Origin: Yersinia aleksiciae
GTDB taxonomy: Bacteria; Pseudomonadota; Gammaproteobacteria; Enterobacterales; Enterobacteriaceae
DNA length: 64,000 bases
Direction: 5' to 3'
Assembly (NCBI RefSeq): GCF_001047675.1
Contig: NZ_CP011975.1
Coordinates: 2,272,073 to 2,336,072, forward strand
Of this stretch, positions 9,700 to 18,652 are shown in pieces. Made by a program: the position numbers and the translations under genes. Under the pieces are notes generated by a model that saw only the letters and a list, made by a program, of their open reading frames with translations, had not been told where the DNA came from and searched no databases. How positions within the stretch are numbered: the stretch's first letter is position 1; each line of letters starts with the position of its first letter.

Positions 9700-11355
9700 A
9701 TGACGAACAGTTCTCCTTACACAGAAACGGATGTCATCATTATTGGTGGCGGCGCAACCGGCGCAGGGATCGCGCGTGACTGCGCCCGCCGGGGTTTGGC
9801 TTGTACCCTGCTGGAACGACATGACATTGCCACTGGCGCGACGGGCCGTAACCACGGCTTGTTGCACAGTGGCGCACGTTATGCGGTGACTGATGGCGAA
9901 TCTGCTCGTGAATGTATTGAAGAGAACCGGATTCTCAAGCGTATTGCTCGCCACTGTATTGAACAAACCGATGGCCTGTTTATCACCCTGCCGGAAGACT
10001 CTCTGGACTATCAGCAGCAATTTATCGCCCGCTGTCAGGAGGCGGGGATTGAAGCGCAGGCCATTGATCCCAAGCAGGCGCTAAGACTGGAACCTGCCGT
10101 CAATCCTGCATTGATTGCCGCCGTCCGCGTCCCAGATGGCACCGTTGATCCCTTCCGCTTAACCGCCGCTAATATGCTGGATGCCCGTGAGCACGGTGCC
10201 AATGTACTGACTTATCACGAGGTTATCGGGCTATTACGCCAAGGTGATCGCGTGAGCGGCGTGCGCGTTTACGATCATAAAAATCACCGCCAATATGAAA
10301 TCCATGCGCAGATAGTGGTAAATGCTGCCGGGATCTGGGGGCAACACATTGCCGAATATGCCGATCTTCGTATCCGCATGTTCCCTGCCAAAGGCGCGCT
10401 ACTGATCCTCGGCCATCGGATCAATAACATGGTGATCAACCGCTGCCGTAAACCGGCGGATGCGGACATTTTGGTCCCCGGCGATACCATCTCATTGATC
10501 GGCACCACCTCTACACACATCGAATACGACCAAATCGACAATATGGTGGTCACCGCGCAAGAGGTGGATACCTTAATTCGCGAAGGCTCCAAACTCTCGC
10601 CGCAACTGGCGCAAACTCGCATTCTACGGGCTTACGCGGGTGTTAGGCCGCTGGTGGCCAGTGATGATGACCCGTCAGGGCGCAACGTCAGTCGTGGCAT
10701 CGTGCTACTGGATCACGCCAGCCGTGATGGGCTGGAGGGCTTCATCACTATCACGGGTGGCAAACTGATGACCTACCGCCTGATGGCGGAGTGGGCCACC
10801 GACAAAGTGTGCGAAAAACTGGGCGTGACCGCGAACTGCACCACTGCCCAAGAGCCGCTACCCGGTTCGCAACAATCGGCGGAACAGACCCTCAGCAAAG
10901 TGATTTCGCTGCCTGCCAGCATTCGTGGTTCTGCGGTCTATCGCCACGGTGACCGCGCGACACAGCTGTTAGCGGGGAATCGCCTCGATAACAGCTTGGT
11001 CTGCGAATGTGAAGCGGTCACTGCGGGGGAAGTGCGTTATGCCGTTGAATCGCTCTCCGTGAACAACCTGCTGGATTTACGCCGCCGCACCCGCGTTGGC
11101 ATGGGCACCTGTCAGGGCGAACTCTGCGCCTGTCGGGCTGCTGGCTTACTTAGCCACTTTAAAGTGACGACACCGCAACAATCCCGCGAACAACTGGTGC
11201 AATTTCTCAATGAGCGTTGGAAAGGTGTGCGCCCGATAGCTTGGGGCGATGCGCTGCGGGAGAGTGAGTTTACCCATTGGGTATATCAGGGATTGTGTGG
11301 TCTGGATGACACCCCGTCCGTGGCCCCTGTTCAGGAGAAACACGATGAAATTTGA
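9700..11355 (+). CDS. glpA: Anaerobic glycerol-3-phosphate dehydrogenase subunit A
   Basis: GlpA is the large flavoprotein subunit of the GlpABC dehydrogenase, which oxidises glycerol-3-phosphate to dihydroxyacetone phosphate in anaerobic respiration. The 551-residue product begins with an FAD-binding fold (IIGGGATGAGIARDCARRG, from about residue 15). It ends with a BFD-like [2Fe-2S] domain with Cys pairs at VCECEA and GTCQGELCACRA. Its last 11 bases overlap glpB, indicating translational coupling. Confidence 0.97.
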   Translation: MTNSSPYTETDVIIIGGGATGAGIARDCARRGLACTLLERHDIATGATGRNHGLLHSGARYAVTDGESARECIEENRILKRIARHCIEQTDGLFITLPEDSLDYQQQFIARCQEAGIEAQAIDPKQALRLEPAVNPALIAAVRVPDGTVDPFRLTAANMLDAREHGANVLTYHEVIGLLRQGDRVSGVRVYDHKNHRQYEIHAQIVVNAAGIWGQHIAEYADLRIRMFPAKGALLILGHRINNMVINRCRKPADADILVPGDTISLIGTTSTHIEYDQIDNMVVTAQEVDTLIREGSKLSPQLAQTRILRAYAGVRPLVASDDDPSGRNVSRGIVLLDHASRDGLEGFITITGGKLMTYRLMAEWATDKVCEKLGVTANCTTAQEPLPGSQQSAEQTLSKVISLPASIRGSAVYRHGDRATQLLAGNRLDNSLVCECEAVTAGEVRYAVESLSVNNLLDLRRRTRVGMGTCQGELCACRAAGLLSHFKVTTPQQSREQLVQFLNERWKGVRPIAWGDALRESEFTHWVYQGLCGLDDTPSVAPVQEKHDEI

Positions 11356-12628
11356 TGTCATTATCATCGGTGGTGGGTTAGCGGGCTTGGCTTGTGGGAT
11401 ACGACTGGCCGAGCAAGGCAAATATTGTGCGATTGTCAGCGCGGGCCAAAATGCGCTGCACTTCTCTTCTGGCTCTTTGGATCTATTGGCAAAATTACCC
11501 GACGGGCGAGCGGTCAGCCAGCCGTTATCGGCAATAAATGCGTTGGCCGAATTGGCCCCTGAACATCCCTACAGCAAAATGCGCCAAGCCGGATCAGTGG
11601 GCGAATTGAGTGAATTAGCCCCGCAAGCCGAAGCCCTATTACAGCGCTGTGGCCTGAAACTGGTGGGCAGTGCGGCAAAAAATCACCTGCGCTTGACGCC
11701 ATTAGGCGGCTGCCGACCCACTTGGCTCAGCCCGGCGGATATTCCGGTTGCACCACTGGAAGGCCCACTGCCATGGCAAAATGTCGCGGTCATCGGCATC
11801 GAAGGCTTCCTCGATTTTCAGCCACAGATGGTCGCCAGTGCTTTGCAGGAGCAGGGTGTCGAAGCCACGGCGGATTATCTGCACTTACCGGCACTCGACC
11901 GCTTGCGCGATAACCCCAGTGAATTCCGTGCGGTGAACATCGCCCGCCTGTTGGATCTGCCGGAGAATCGGCAACCACTGGCCGATGAACTGTCGCGCTT
12001 ATCATCGGATGCGGAAATGATTTTACTGCCAGCCTGTATCGGGCTGGATGAGTCCGCGCCGCTGGAGGCCCTGCGTGCGGCAGTCGGCAAACCCATTCAA
12101 CTGCTGCCGACACTGCCGCCTTCGTTACTCGGCATTCGTTTACATCAGGCGTTGCGCCAGCGCTTCCAGCAATTGGGTGGCATCACCATGCCGGGTGACG
12201 CGGTACTGCGCGCCGAACTGGTGGGCAACCGAATTACCGGACTGTATAGCCGCAACCACGGTGACATTCCGTTGCGTGCGGCCCAAATAGTGCTCGCCAG
12301 CGGCAGCTTCTTCAGCAATGGGCTGGTCGCCACCTTCGAGCATGTCTACGAGCCGATACTGGATCTGGATATCTTATCGCTGCCGAACCGAGCTGACTGG
12401 AGCCGCAGCAATATGTTTGCCCCGCAGCCTTACCTGCAATTTGGTGTCAACACCGACAACCGCCTTCGGGCGCTGCGTGGCGGTGTTGCACTGGATAATC
12501 TGCATGTGATCGGTGCGGTATTGGGGGGATACGATCCGCTGCAACAGGGCTGTGGCGCGGGGGTATCACTGACGAGCGCACTGTTCGTCGCAGAGCAGAT
12601 TGTCAGCGCCATGGAGGTGACATTATGA
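11345..12628 (+). CDS. glpB: Anaerobic glycerol-3-phosphate dehydrogenase subunit B
   Basis: GlpB is the flavoprotein partner of GlpA. The 427-residue product opens with the dinucleotide-binding motif DVIIIGGGLAGLACGIRLAE. I chose ATG 11345, overlapping the glpA stop, because it has the AGGAG site in CAGGAGAAACACG before it and puts the Rossmann motif at the N-terminus as in E. coli. The stop codon overlaps the glpC ATG. Confidence 0.95.
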   Translation: MKFDVIIIGGGLAGLACGIRLAEQGKYCAIVSAGQNALHFSSGSLDLLAKLPDGRAVSQPLSAINALAELAPEHPYSKMRQAGSVGELSELAPQAEALLQRCGLKLVGSAAKNHLRLTPLGGCRPTWLSPADIPVAPLEGPLPWQNVAVIGIEGFLDFQPQMVASALQEQGVEATADYLHLPALDRLRDNPSEFRAVNIARLLDLPENRQPLADELSRLSSDAEMILLPACIGLDESAPLEALRAAVGKPIQLLPTLPPSLLGIRLHQALRQRFQQLGGITMPGDAVLRAELVGNRITGLYSRNHGDIPLRAAQIVLASGSFFSNGLVATFEHVYEPILDLDILSLPNRADWSRSNMFAPQPYLQFGVNTDNRLRALRGGVALDNLHVIGAVLGGYDPLQQGCGAGVSLTSALFVAEQIVSAMEVTL

Positions 12629-13902
12629 CAGGGTTGCCACAGCATGAAGAGAGCGGCACTTTTTCTCAGGATCTACCGCAGGATAAGCACTTGGCACGGG
12701 ATAACAGTTTTGAAAGTTGCATCAAATGCACCGTTTGCACCACCTATTGCCCAGTGGCGAAGGTCAACCCGCTCTACCCAGGGCCGAAGCAAGCGGGTCC
12801 CGACGGTGAGCGCCTGCGCCTGAAAGATCCGGCACTATACGACGATGCATTGAAGTATTGCACCAACTGCAAACGCTGCGAGGTCGCCTGCCCGTCAGAT
12901 GTCAAAATCGGTGACATCATCCAGCGCGCTAAAGCCAATTACAGTAGCCATAAACCGAAACTGCGCGACGCGATCCTCAGTCATACCGACTTCATGGGGA
13001 CTCTCTCGACGCCATTCGCGCCCGTTATCAATGCAGTCACTGGTTTGAAACCGGTGCGGACCTTGCTGGATAAAGCGCTGAAGATCGACCACCGCCGTGA
13101 ATTGCCGAAATATTCGTTCGGCACCTTCCGCCGTTGGTATCACAAACAGGCCGAGAAACAGCAGCAATATGCGGAGCAGGTCGCGTTTTTCCATGGCTGC
13201 TTCGTTAACTACAATCACCCGCAACTGGGGAAAGATTTAGTCAGCGTATTCAACGCGATGAACATTGGCGTGCAACTGCTTAAGCGGGAGAAATGCTGCG
13301 GCGTGCCGCTGATCGCCAACGGCTTTATTGAGCAGGCGAAAAAACAGGCGCGGGTCAATCTGGAATCACTGACGGACGCCGTGATTGAGCGGGATATTCC
13401 GGTGGTTGCCACCTCCTCCAGCTGTACCTTTACACTGCGCGATGAATATCCACATCTGTTGGATGTTGATACTGCGCCAGTGCGCGACAAAGTGGAGCTG
13501 GCAACGCGCTACCTCTACCGCTTATTGGATCAGGGGCGCGAATTACCGCTAAAACCTCTTTTTTCCTCAGAAAACAAGCCACTGCGCATCGCCTACCACA
13601 CGCCATGCCACATGGAGAAAATGGGCTGGACCGCCTATACCTTGGCTTTATTGCAGCGGATCCCCAATATCGAGCTGGTGGTGCTGGATTCTCAGTGTTG
13701 TGGTATCGCCGGAACTTATGGTTTTAAATCAGAGAATTACGCCACAGCGCAAGGGATAGGCGCATCGCTCTTCCAGCAAATTGAAGAGAGCGGCGTCGAT
13801 CTGGTGATTACCGACTGCGAAACCTGCAAATGGCAGATTGAGATGTCGACCAGCAAGAAGTGTGAGCATCCTATTACGCTATTAGCACTCTCTTTGGTAT
13901 AG
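12625..13902 (+). CDS. glpC: Anaerobic glycerol-3-phosphate dehydrogenase subunit C
   Basis: GlpC is the iron-sulphur subunit that anchors GlpAB to the inner membrane and passes electrons to menaquinone. The 425-residue protein has two [4Fe-4S] motifs near the N-terminus (CIKCTVCTTYCPV and CTNCKRCEVACP) and two CCG-type cysteine-rich domains (FHGCFVNY to KCCGVPL, and HTPCHMEKMGW to CCGIAGTYG). Its ATG overlaps the glpB stop. Confidence 0.96.
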   Translation: MTGLPQHEESGTFSQDLPQDKHLARDNSFESCIKCTVCTTYCPVAKVNPLYPGPKQAGPDGERLRLKDPALYDDALKYCTNCKRCEVACPSDVKIGDIIQRAKANYSSHKPKLRDAILSHTDFMGTLSTPFAPVINAVTGLKPVRTLLDKALKIDHRRELPKYSFGTFRRWYHKQAEKQQQYAEQVAFFHGCFVNYNHPQLGKDLVSVFNAMNIGVQLLKREKCCGVPLIANGFIEQAKKQARVNLESLTDAVIERDIPVVATSSSCTFTLRDEYPHLLDVDTAPVRDKVELATRYLYRLLDQGRELPLKPLFSSENKPLRIAYHTPCHMEKMGWTAYTLALLQRIPNIELVVLDSQCCGIAGTYGFKSENYATAQGIGASLFQQIEESGVDLVITDCETCKWQIEMSTSKKCEHPITLLALSLV

Positions 13903-13913
13903 AACTATGGGGA

Positions 13914-13937
13914 CAGAGCGCGATTGACCGCGCTCTG
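13914..13937. terminator. glpC terminator hairpin, copy 1
   Basis: CAGAGCGCG (13914-13922) pairs with CGCGCTCTG (13929-13937) over a 6-nt loop, 11 bases after glpC. No T-run follows here. An identical 22-nt stem-loop core recurs at 14068-14089, on the far side of an inserted repeat. Confidence 0.65.
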
Positions 13938-14067
13938 AGCTTGCGGACAAACCTCATTTATAGCTCGGTGACGGGCGGGGCGACTGCACCGATGGGCGCT
14001 CCGACGGCTCACGCCGTTACGACCCATTCGGCACATTTCCCCGCCAATCAACTTTGTCAACAGTCTG
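13938..14067. repeat. Small interspersed repeat within the glpC terminator, element 1
   Basis: These 130 bases sit between two exact 22-nt copies of the glpC/dcrB terminator stem. The ends are GGACAAA on the left and TTTGTCA on the right, giving short terminal inverted repeats. The right half (CTCCGACGG, TTACGACCC, ACATTTCCCC, ACTTTGTCA) is recognisably related to the element at 51452-51573. There is no coding potential. Confidence 0.6.
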
Positions 14068-14089
14068 AGAGCGCGATTGACCGCGCTCT
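14068..14089. terminator. glpC/dcrB terminator hairpin, copy 2
   Basis: AGAGCGCG-ATTGAC-CGCGCTCT is identical to 13915-13936. It lies 11 bases beyond the dcrB stop and can serve the convergent dcrB gene. Confidence 0.65.
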
Positions 14090-14100
14090 GTTGAGGAAGG

Positions 14101-14625
14101 CTATTTCAGTTTCAAGGTGCTGATGATGGACTCTGCTTCAGCTTGCGCTTGCTGCTGATTGTCAGCCGGCAGGGTAATTTGCATGGTCATCAAATGGTTA
14201 TCGATTTTCCCCATCAACACGGATGAGTAGGCTTTATGGCCGCCGCTGGTAATAATGCTGTCCAACTGCTGGAAGGGCTGCCCGTCTATTTTAATCGCTT
14301 TATTTGTCACTACTTGCAGGTTGGCATCGCGCGCACGTTGTTGATCGGCTAAACGGGCAGTCAGTACATCCAGCGCTTCATCGGTGCTATCGCCTAAAAT
14401 CACGATCACCGCTTTATCACCGGTTTTATTGGCGAAAACATACATATTATTGGCTTGATTGCCCATCTTCCCGCTTTGGTCCGATAAATCTGCGGGCAAA
14501 CTCAACGCGACTTTACCTTCCATCAAGCTGACCGGCTGGCCGACATTGCTATCGCTGCCGCTATCACAGGCACTGAGTCCGACAACCAGCAGGCCGACGG
14601 CGAGAAACTGGGTAATTTTATGCAT
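14101..14625 (-). CDS. dcrB: DcrB family lipoprotein
   Basis: The 174-residue product has a lipoprotein signal peptide with lipobox GLSAC, so Cys20 is the probable lipidated residue. A soluble domain aligns throughout with E. coli DcrB ([30 protein letters not shown]). DcrB is an envelope lipoprotein needed for phage C1 infection and linked to lipoprotein maturation in E. coli. It sits next to yhhQ, as in E. coli. Confidence 0.92.
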   Translation of the reverse strand: MHKITQFLAVGLLVVGLSACDSGSDSNVGQPVSLMEGKVALSLPADLSDQSGKMGNQANNMYVFANKTGDKAVIVILGDSTDEALDVLTARLADQQRARDANLQVVTNKAIKIDGQPFQQLDSIITSGGHKAYSSVLMGKIDNHLMTMQITLPADNQQQAQAEAESIISTLKLK

Positions 14626-14849
14626 GGGAGTTCCTTATTAATGCTGAGCGCGTGTTAAATGCGATGACTCACCGTCACCGATAACTAATCAGTTATTAAT
14701 GATTAATAAGTATATCGCACCTTATTCAGTCGCTAAAAGCAACCTATTGTTCAGCAGGTCACGAAGAGGCGGGCGGTTTTAGGAACAATCCAGCAGCGGT
14801 GGTTGGCAAGAGGGCGGCAACCACAGGGGCGTGGCTGCCTGAATACTCA

Positions 14850-15530
14850 TTAATGTGTCGCAGAACTGGCGGTCGCCAATGCTTGCTGGTCAGTTTTGCG
14901 GGCAAAGTATTTCAGTAATACATTGAGCATCACGCCATAAGCTGGCAGGAAGAACAACATGCAGATCAGCAGCTTGAAGCTGTAATCCACTAGGGCTATC
15001 TCCACCCAGTTTGCGGCCATAAACGGATCACTACTGCGGTAGAACGCAATAAAGAAGAACGCCATGGTATCGCTGATATTGCCAAAGAACATTGCTGCCG
15101 TTGGGGCAACCCACCAGGCACTGCGCTGACGCAGGCGGTTAAACACCTGAACATCCAGAATCTGCCCAAGCACATAGGCCATAAAACTGGCAGCCGCGAT
15201 ACGCGCTACGAACAGATTAAAAGTGGTTAACGCTGGGAATCCCTGCCAGCTTCCCTGATAAAACAGGGCCGAAATCAGGTATGAAATCAGCAGCGCCGGC
15301 ACCATCACCGACAAAATAATCCGGCGCGCCAAAGGGGCACCAAAAATCCGCACAGTCAGGTCGGTGGCTAAGAAGATAAACGGAAAGGTAAAGGCCCCCC
15401 AGGTGGTGTGAAAACCGAAGATAGCGATCGGTAATTGCACCAGATAGTTACTGGAGGTAATGATGACAATATGGAATAGCGACAGCCATACCAAAGCGGT
15501 CATCCGCTGTTGGGGAGTAAACGAAAACAT
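14850..15530 (-). CDS. yhhQ: Queuosine precursor transporter YhhQ
   Basis: The 226-residue membrane protein of the VUT/YhhQ family has about six hydrophobic segments. Family blocks LVQLPIAIFGFHTTWGAF, FIFLATDLTVRIFG and FGNISDTMAFFFIAF are all present. E. coli YhhQ imports preQ0/preQ1 for queuosine synthesis. I chose ATG 15530 because AAGG is well spaced before it and it matches E. coli. Extension to 15569 would add an unconserved leader. Confidence 0.93.
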   Translation of the reverse strand: MFSFTPQQRMTALVWLSLFHIVIITSSNYLVQLPIAIFGFHTTWGAFTFPFIFLATDLTVRIFGAPLARRIILSVMVPALLISYLISALFYQGSWQGFPALTTFNLFVARIAAASFMAYVLGQILDVQVFNRLRQRSAWWVAPTAAMFFGNISDTMAFFFIAFYRSSDPFMAANWVEIALVDYSFKLLICMLFFLPAYGVMLNVLLKYFARKTDQQALATASSATH

Positions 15531-15565
15531 AAATGTGACCTTTTTGGTTATTGGGGTGAGGGAAC

Positions 15566-15594
15566 CCAAAAAAAATGTACCGTAATTTTACGGT
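15566..15594 (-). promoter_or_regulatory. Hairpin plus T-run in the yhhQ leader
   Basis: On the minus strand ACCGTA-AAAT-TACGGT is followed closely by a run of eight T, 36 bases before the yhhQ start. It looks like an intrinsic terminator or attenuator. It might equally be the operator of an unknown regulator. I did not see a preQ1 riboswitch consensus. Confidence 0.4.
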
Positions 15595-15691
15595 GCGGCG
15601 GCATGATACCCGTTTGCGCAACGAATGCAATGGTTAATTTTAACGCAAAGGTGAGTGCTACTTGCACCTAAAAATGAGCGGGGTAAACTAT

Positions 15692-15724
15692 GCCTCCTTG
15701 CAAACTACGCCTCCTTGCAAACTA
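15692..15724. repeat. Two tandem copies of a 16-mer upstream of tusA
   Basis: GCCTCCTTGCAAACTA occurs at 15692-15707 and again at 15709-15724, separated by one base. It lies about 95 bases upstream of the tusA start. It may be a double regulator site or a local slippage product. Confidence 0.6.
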
Positions 15725-15816
15725 GGCGGCTTCGTAAACTCTACGACTTCGCAAGCAAATATAATAAGCCCCTATACTTTTCGCGCCACCGTGTGCTGAC
15801 CCACAAGAGAACCGCC

Positions 15817-16071
15817 ATGACCGATATTTTTGCTCATCCAGATAAAACACTTGATGCATTGGGCCTGCGCTGCCCAGAGCCGGTGATGATGGTGCGTAAA
15901 ACGGTCCGACACATGGAAGAGGGCCAAACACTGCTGATCATTGCTGACGACCCAGCCACCACTCGTGATATCCCCGGCTTCTGCCGCTTTATGGATCACC
16001 AGTTGCTGGCCCAAGATACCCAACAGACCCCCTATCGGTATCTGGTGAAAAAAGGGGCAAAGGCGGGGTAA
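15817..16071 (+). CDS. tusA: Sulfurtransferase TusA
   Basis: TusA accepts sulphur from IscS and passes it down the Tus relay for 2-thiolation of tRNA wobble uridine. The 84-residue protein has the family motif [13 protein letters not shown], whose Cys is the persulfide carrier, and the [13 protein letters not shown] block. ATG 15817 gives the same length as E. coli TusA within a few residues. It converges with zntA across a shared hairpin. Confidence 0.96.
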   Translation: MTDIFAHPDKTLDALGLRCPEPVMMVRKTVRHMEEGQTLLIIADDPATTRDIPGFCRFMDHQLLAQDTQQTPYRYLVKKGAKAG

Positions 16072-16082
16072 TTTGCCCCTTT
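16051..16082. terminator. Bidirectional terminator, tusA / zntA
   Basis: AAAGGGGCAAA (16051-16061) pairs with TTTGCCCCTTT (16072-16082). The left arm lies inside the last codons of tusA. The A- and T-rich flanks suit termination from either side between these convergent genes. Confidence 0.8.
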
Positions 16083-16093
16083 AGTCTCAGCGC

Positions 16094-18421
16094 TTAAACA
16101 TCTCTTTTTCGCAATAACCGCAATGCGTTAGCCGTTACTAATGCGGTGGCGCCTGAATCCGCTAATACCGCCAGCCACAAGCCGGTTAAGCCCAGCAGTG
16201 TCGTCACCAGAAAAATCCCTTTCAGCCCGAGCGAGATAGTAATGTTCTGGCGAATATTGGCATTTGCCGCCCGCGATAACAGAATGATCTCTGCCAGCCC
16301 GGTAAGCCGGTTATGGGTCAGCGCAGCATCGGCTGTTTCCAGTGCCACATCAGTGCCACTGCCCATGGCAATACCAATGCTGGCGGCCTTCATCGCGGGT
16401 GCGTCATTGATACCGTCCCCGACCATCACTGTCGGCTGAGCTTCATTCAGCGCCATCACCGCCTGAACTTTGTCAGCGGGCAACAATCCAGCGCGGTAAT
16501 CAATTCCCAACTCACCGGCAATCGCCGCCGCCGCCCGTGGGTTATCGCCGGTTAACATCACACCTTTAATGCCCAGTTTTTTCAGCGAATCAATAGCCTG
16601 CTTAGCATCGGTACGTAATGTGTCGCGCAGCGCCAACAAGCCAATAAACTTCTCATCCTCCAGTACGGCCACGGCAGTTTTGCCACGACTCTCCAACTGA
16701 TCGAGCTGCGTTTGCCACTCATCGGTCAATAGCCCTGCGGGCAATTTACCAGGTGCACTGACACGTACCGCCAGACCATTCACTCGGCCTTCAACGCCGA
16801 TACCGGCTAGGGCGCGACGCCCTTCAGCCAGCGGCAGCAGTGGGGTGTTTTGTTGTGCTCGCTGCATAATCGCGATCGCCAGCGGATGGTGTGATCCGCC
16901 TTCGACCGCTGCGGCCAAGGCCAGCAGGCGGGTTTCAGTTACACCAGCGGCAGGCAGAATATCGGTGACTTTCGGTTTACCCTCCGTTAGCGTGCCGGTT
17001 TTGTCGAAAGCCACGGTTTGAATGCGCCCAAGTTGTTCTAGCGCCGCACCCCCTTTAATCAGTGCACCACGCCGCGTTGCCGCCGCCAGTGCGGAGGTAA
17101 TTGCGGCAGGAGTAGAAATCACCAGTGCGCACGGACAACCAATTAGCAGCAACGTCAGGCCACGGTAAATCCAGCTTTCCCAAGGCTCGGCGAAAGCCAA
17201 CGGCGGCACCAGCATCACCAGCACCGAGAGCAACATAATCGCAGGGGTATAAATACGGCTGAAACGATCAATAAAGCGCTCAATGGGGGCACGGCGTTCC
17301 TCTGCTAATTCAATAAGTTGCAGAATACGGTCAATGGCGTTATTACCCGGCTCTGAAATCACCCGCATCTCAGTGGCGCGATCGACAGATAAGCAGCCCG
17401 CCGCAACTTTTTCACCTTGCAGGCGCTCAACAGGAATTGACTCCCCGGTGAGGGCGCTCTCATCAAAGCTGGCGAATGGGGTCATTAATTCGGCATCAGC
17501 GGGTAGGCGACCTCCCGGTGCGATCTCAATGATGTCGCCGGGGCGTAAACTGGCGACTGGAACTGAGACTCGCTCGCCATTTTTCAGTAGCAACGCCTCT
17601 TCTGGCACCAGCGCCATTAGCGCTTTTACCCCACGACGGGCGCGGTTTGCCGCGTAGGACTCCAGCAATTCACCGATCATAAACAGCAGCAATACCATTG
17701 CTGCTTCAGCGGTTGCGCCAATAAACATCGCCCCAATAGCGGCGACACTCATCAAGGTTTCAATGGCAAAAGGTGTGCCTGAGCGAATCAGCTTCCAGGC
17801 TTTGGTGGTCACGGGAATCAGCCCGACAATGGTGGTCGCGGCGAAGGCAAATTCCGCCAGTTCGGTGCTGAATAAAGAGATTCCCCAACTGATTAGCATC
17901 AGCAGGGTTAATAGCGCGATTGGCAGATATTCGCGAAGGCGCGATTCGGATGCATCGACCTTATTTTCGGCAGATAACTGGGTATCTACCAGAGTGAATC
18001 CGGCCTGCTTAACTGCCTGCTGGACTTGCAGGCGAATATCCGTGCGGGCGTCCACCACCAGTTTTTCCGTGGCAAAGAGCACTTTTACATTTTCAATCTC
18101 AACCTGACCACTGACGGCATTCTCAATTTTTCGAGCACAGCTTGGGCAGTCCATCCCTTTGACTTGCCAGCTAAAGCGCTGACTCCCCGCAGGCACAGCT
18201 GCCGCAGGTATGTCGCTTTCGTCATCACCTTCATCTGCATGGCTCTGACTACAGCAATCTCCATCCTTATGTGAGTGCTCACTCACTGATTTTACACTGT
18301 CATTGTTGGTATTGGCTGCGTGCTGACTGCTGCAACCGACCTGTTTTTTGGCATGAGTATGACCGCAGTCACAGTTACCCTGTGTCTCAGTTGAGTGCTT
18401 ATGTTCAGAATGTGAATGCAT
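16094..18421 (-). CDS. zntA: Zn(II)/Cd(II)/Pb(II)-exporting P-type ATPase ZntA
   Basis: ZntA is a P1B-type ATPase that pumps Zn, Cd and Pb out of the cytoplasm. The 775-residue protein has a heavy-metal-associated domain (GMDCPSC), the membrane metal site LLLIGCPCALVIS, the phosphorylation motif FDKTGTLTEGKP and the hinge VGDGINDAPAMK. The first about 60 residues form a Cys/His-rich tail (CDCGHTH, GCSSQH, CCSQSH) that makes the protein longer than E. coli ZntA (732 residues as I recall). A ZntR-type promoter lies upstream. Confidence 0.96.
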   Translation of the reverse strand: MHSHSEHKHSTETQGNCDCGHTHAKKQVGCSSQHAANTNNDSVKSVSEHSHKDGDCCSQSHADEGDDESDIPAAAVPAGSQRFSWQVKGMDCPSCARKIENAVSGQVEIENVKVLFATEKLVVDARTDIRLQVQQAVKQAGFTLVDTQLSAENKVDASESRLREYLPIALLTLLMLISWGISLFSTELAEFAFAATTIVGLIPVTTKAWKLIRSGTPFAIETLMSVAAIGAMFIGATAEAAMVLLLFMIGELLESYAANRARRGVKALMALVPEEALLLKNGERVSVPVASLRPGDIIEIAPGGRLPADAELMTPFASFDESALTGESIPVERLQGEKVAAGCLSVDRATEMRVISEPGNNAIDRILQLIELAEERRAPIERFIDRFSRIYTPAIMLLSVLVMLVPPLAFAEPWESWIYRGLTLLLIGCPCALVISTPAAITSALAAATRRGALIKGGAALEQLGRIQTVAFDKTGTLTEGKPKVTDILPAAGVTETRLLALAAAVEGGSHHPLAIAIMQRAQQNTPLLPLAEGRRALAGIGVEGRVNGLAVRVSAPGKLPAGLLTDEWQTQLDQLESRGKTAVAVLEDEKFIGLLALRDTLRTDAKQAIDSLKKLGIKGVMLTGDNPRAAAAIAGELGIDYRAGLLPADKVQAVMALNEAQPTVMVGDGINDAPAMKAASIGIAMGSGTDVALETADAALTHNRLTGLAEIILLSRAANANIRQNITISLGLKGIFLVTTLLGLTGLWLAVLADSGATALVTANALRLLRKRDV

Positions 18422-18460
18422 AGTAGTGACCCCTTAATAGGATTTAGCAGGTATGACGGC

Positions 18461-18492
18461 ACTCTACACCTTGGAGTCAACTCCAGAGTCAA
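18461..18492 (-). promoter_or_regulatory. ZntR-type zntA promoter with 20-bp spacer
   Basis: On the minus strand TTGACT (-35) and TAGAGT (-10) are separated by 20 bp. The spacer contains the dyad CTCTGGAGTTGACTCCAAGG, very like the E. coli zntA operator. An over-long spacer with a central dyad is the hallmark of MerR-family activation, so zinc-ZntR control is expected. zntR itself is not in the window. Confidence 0.85.
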
Positions 18493-18652
18493 TAGTGTAA
18501 ATGAGAATAATTGCTAAAAAGGGTTTTTACTATCAGGAAGGGCATGACTAAAGGGAGCGCATCCCACGCTTTAGGGCTTAGCTCCTTCCCTGGAGCCATG
18601 AGTCACATCAATCTGCTAAATAATGTATTGCTGTACTCACTCAGTTACTCAG

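Noticed and set aside
15531-15816. Possible preQ1 riboswitch before yhhQ
   Set aside because: No preQ1 aptamer pattern is visible; only a short hairpin with a T-run was found.
18493-18652. Possible repeat between zntA and yhhN
   Set aside because: Short complementary pieces are present, but no similarity to the three terminator repeats or to ERIC could be seen.
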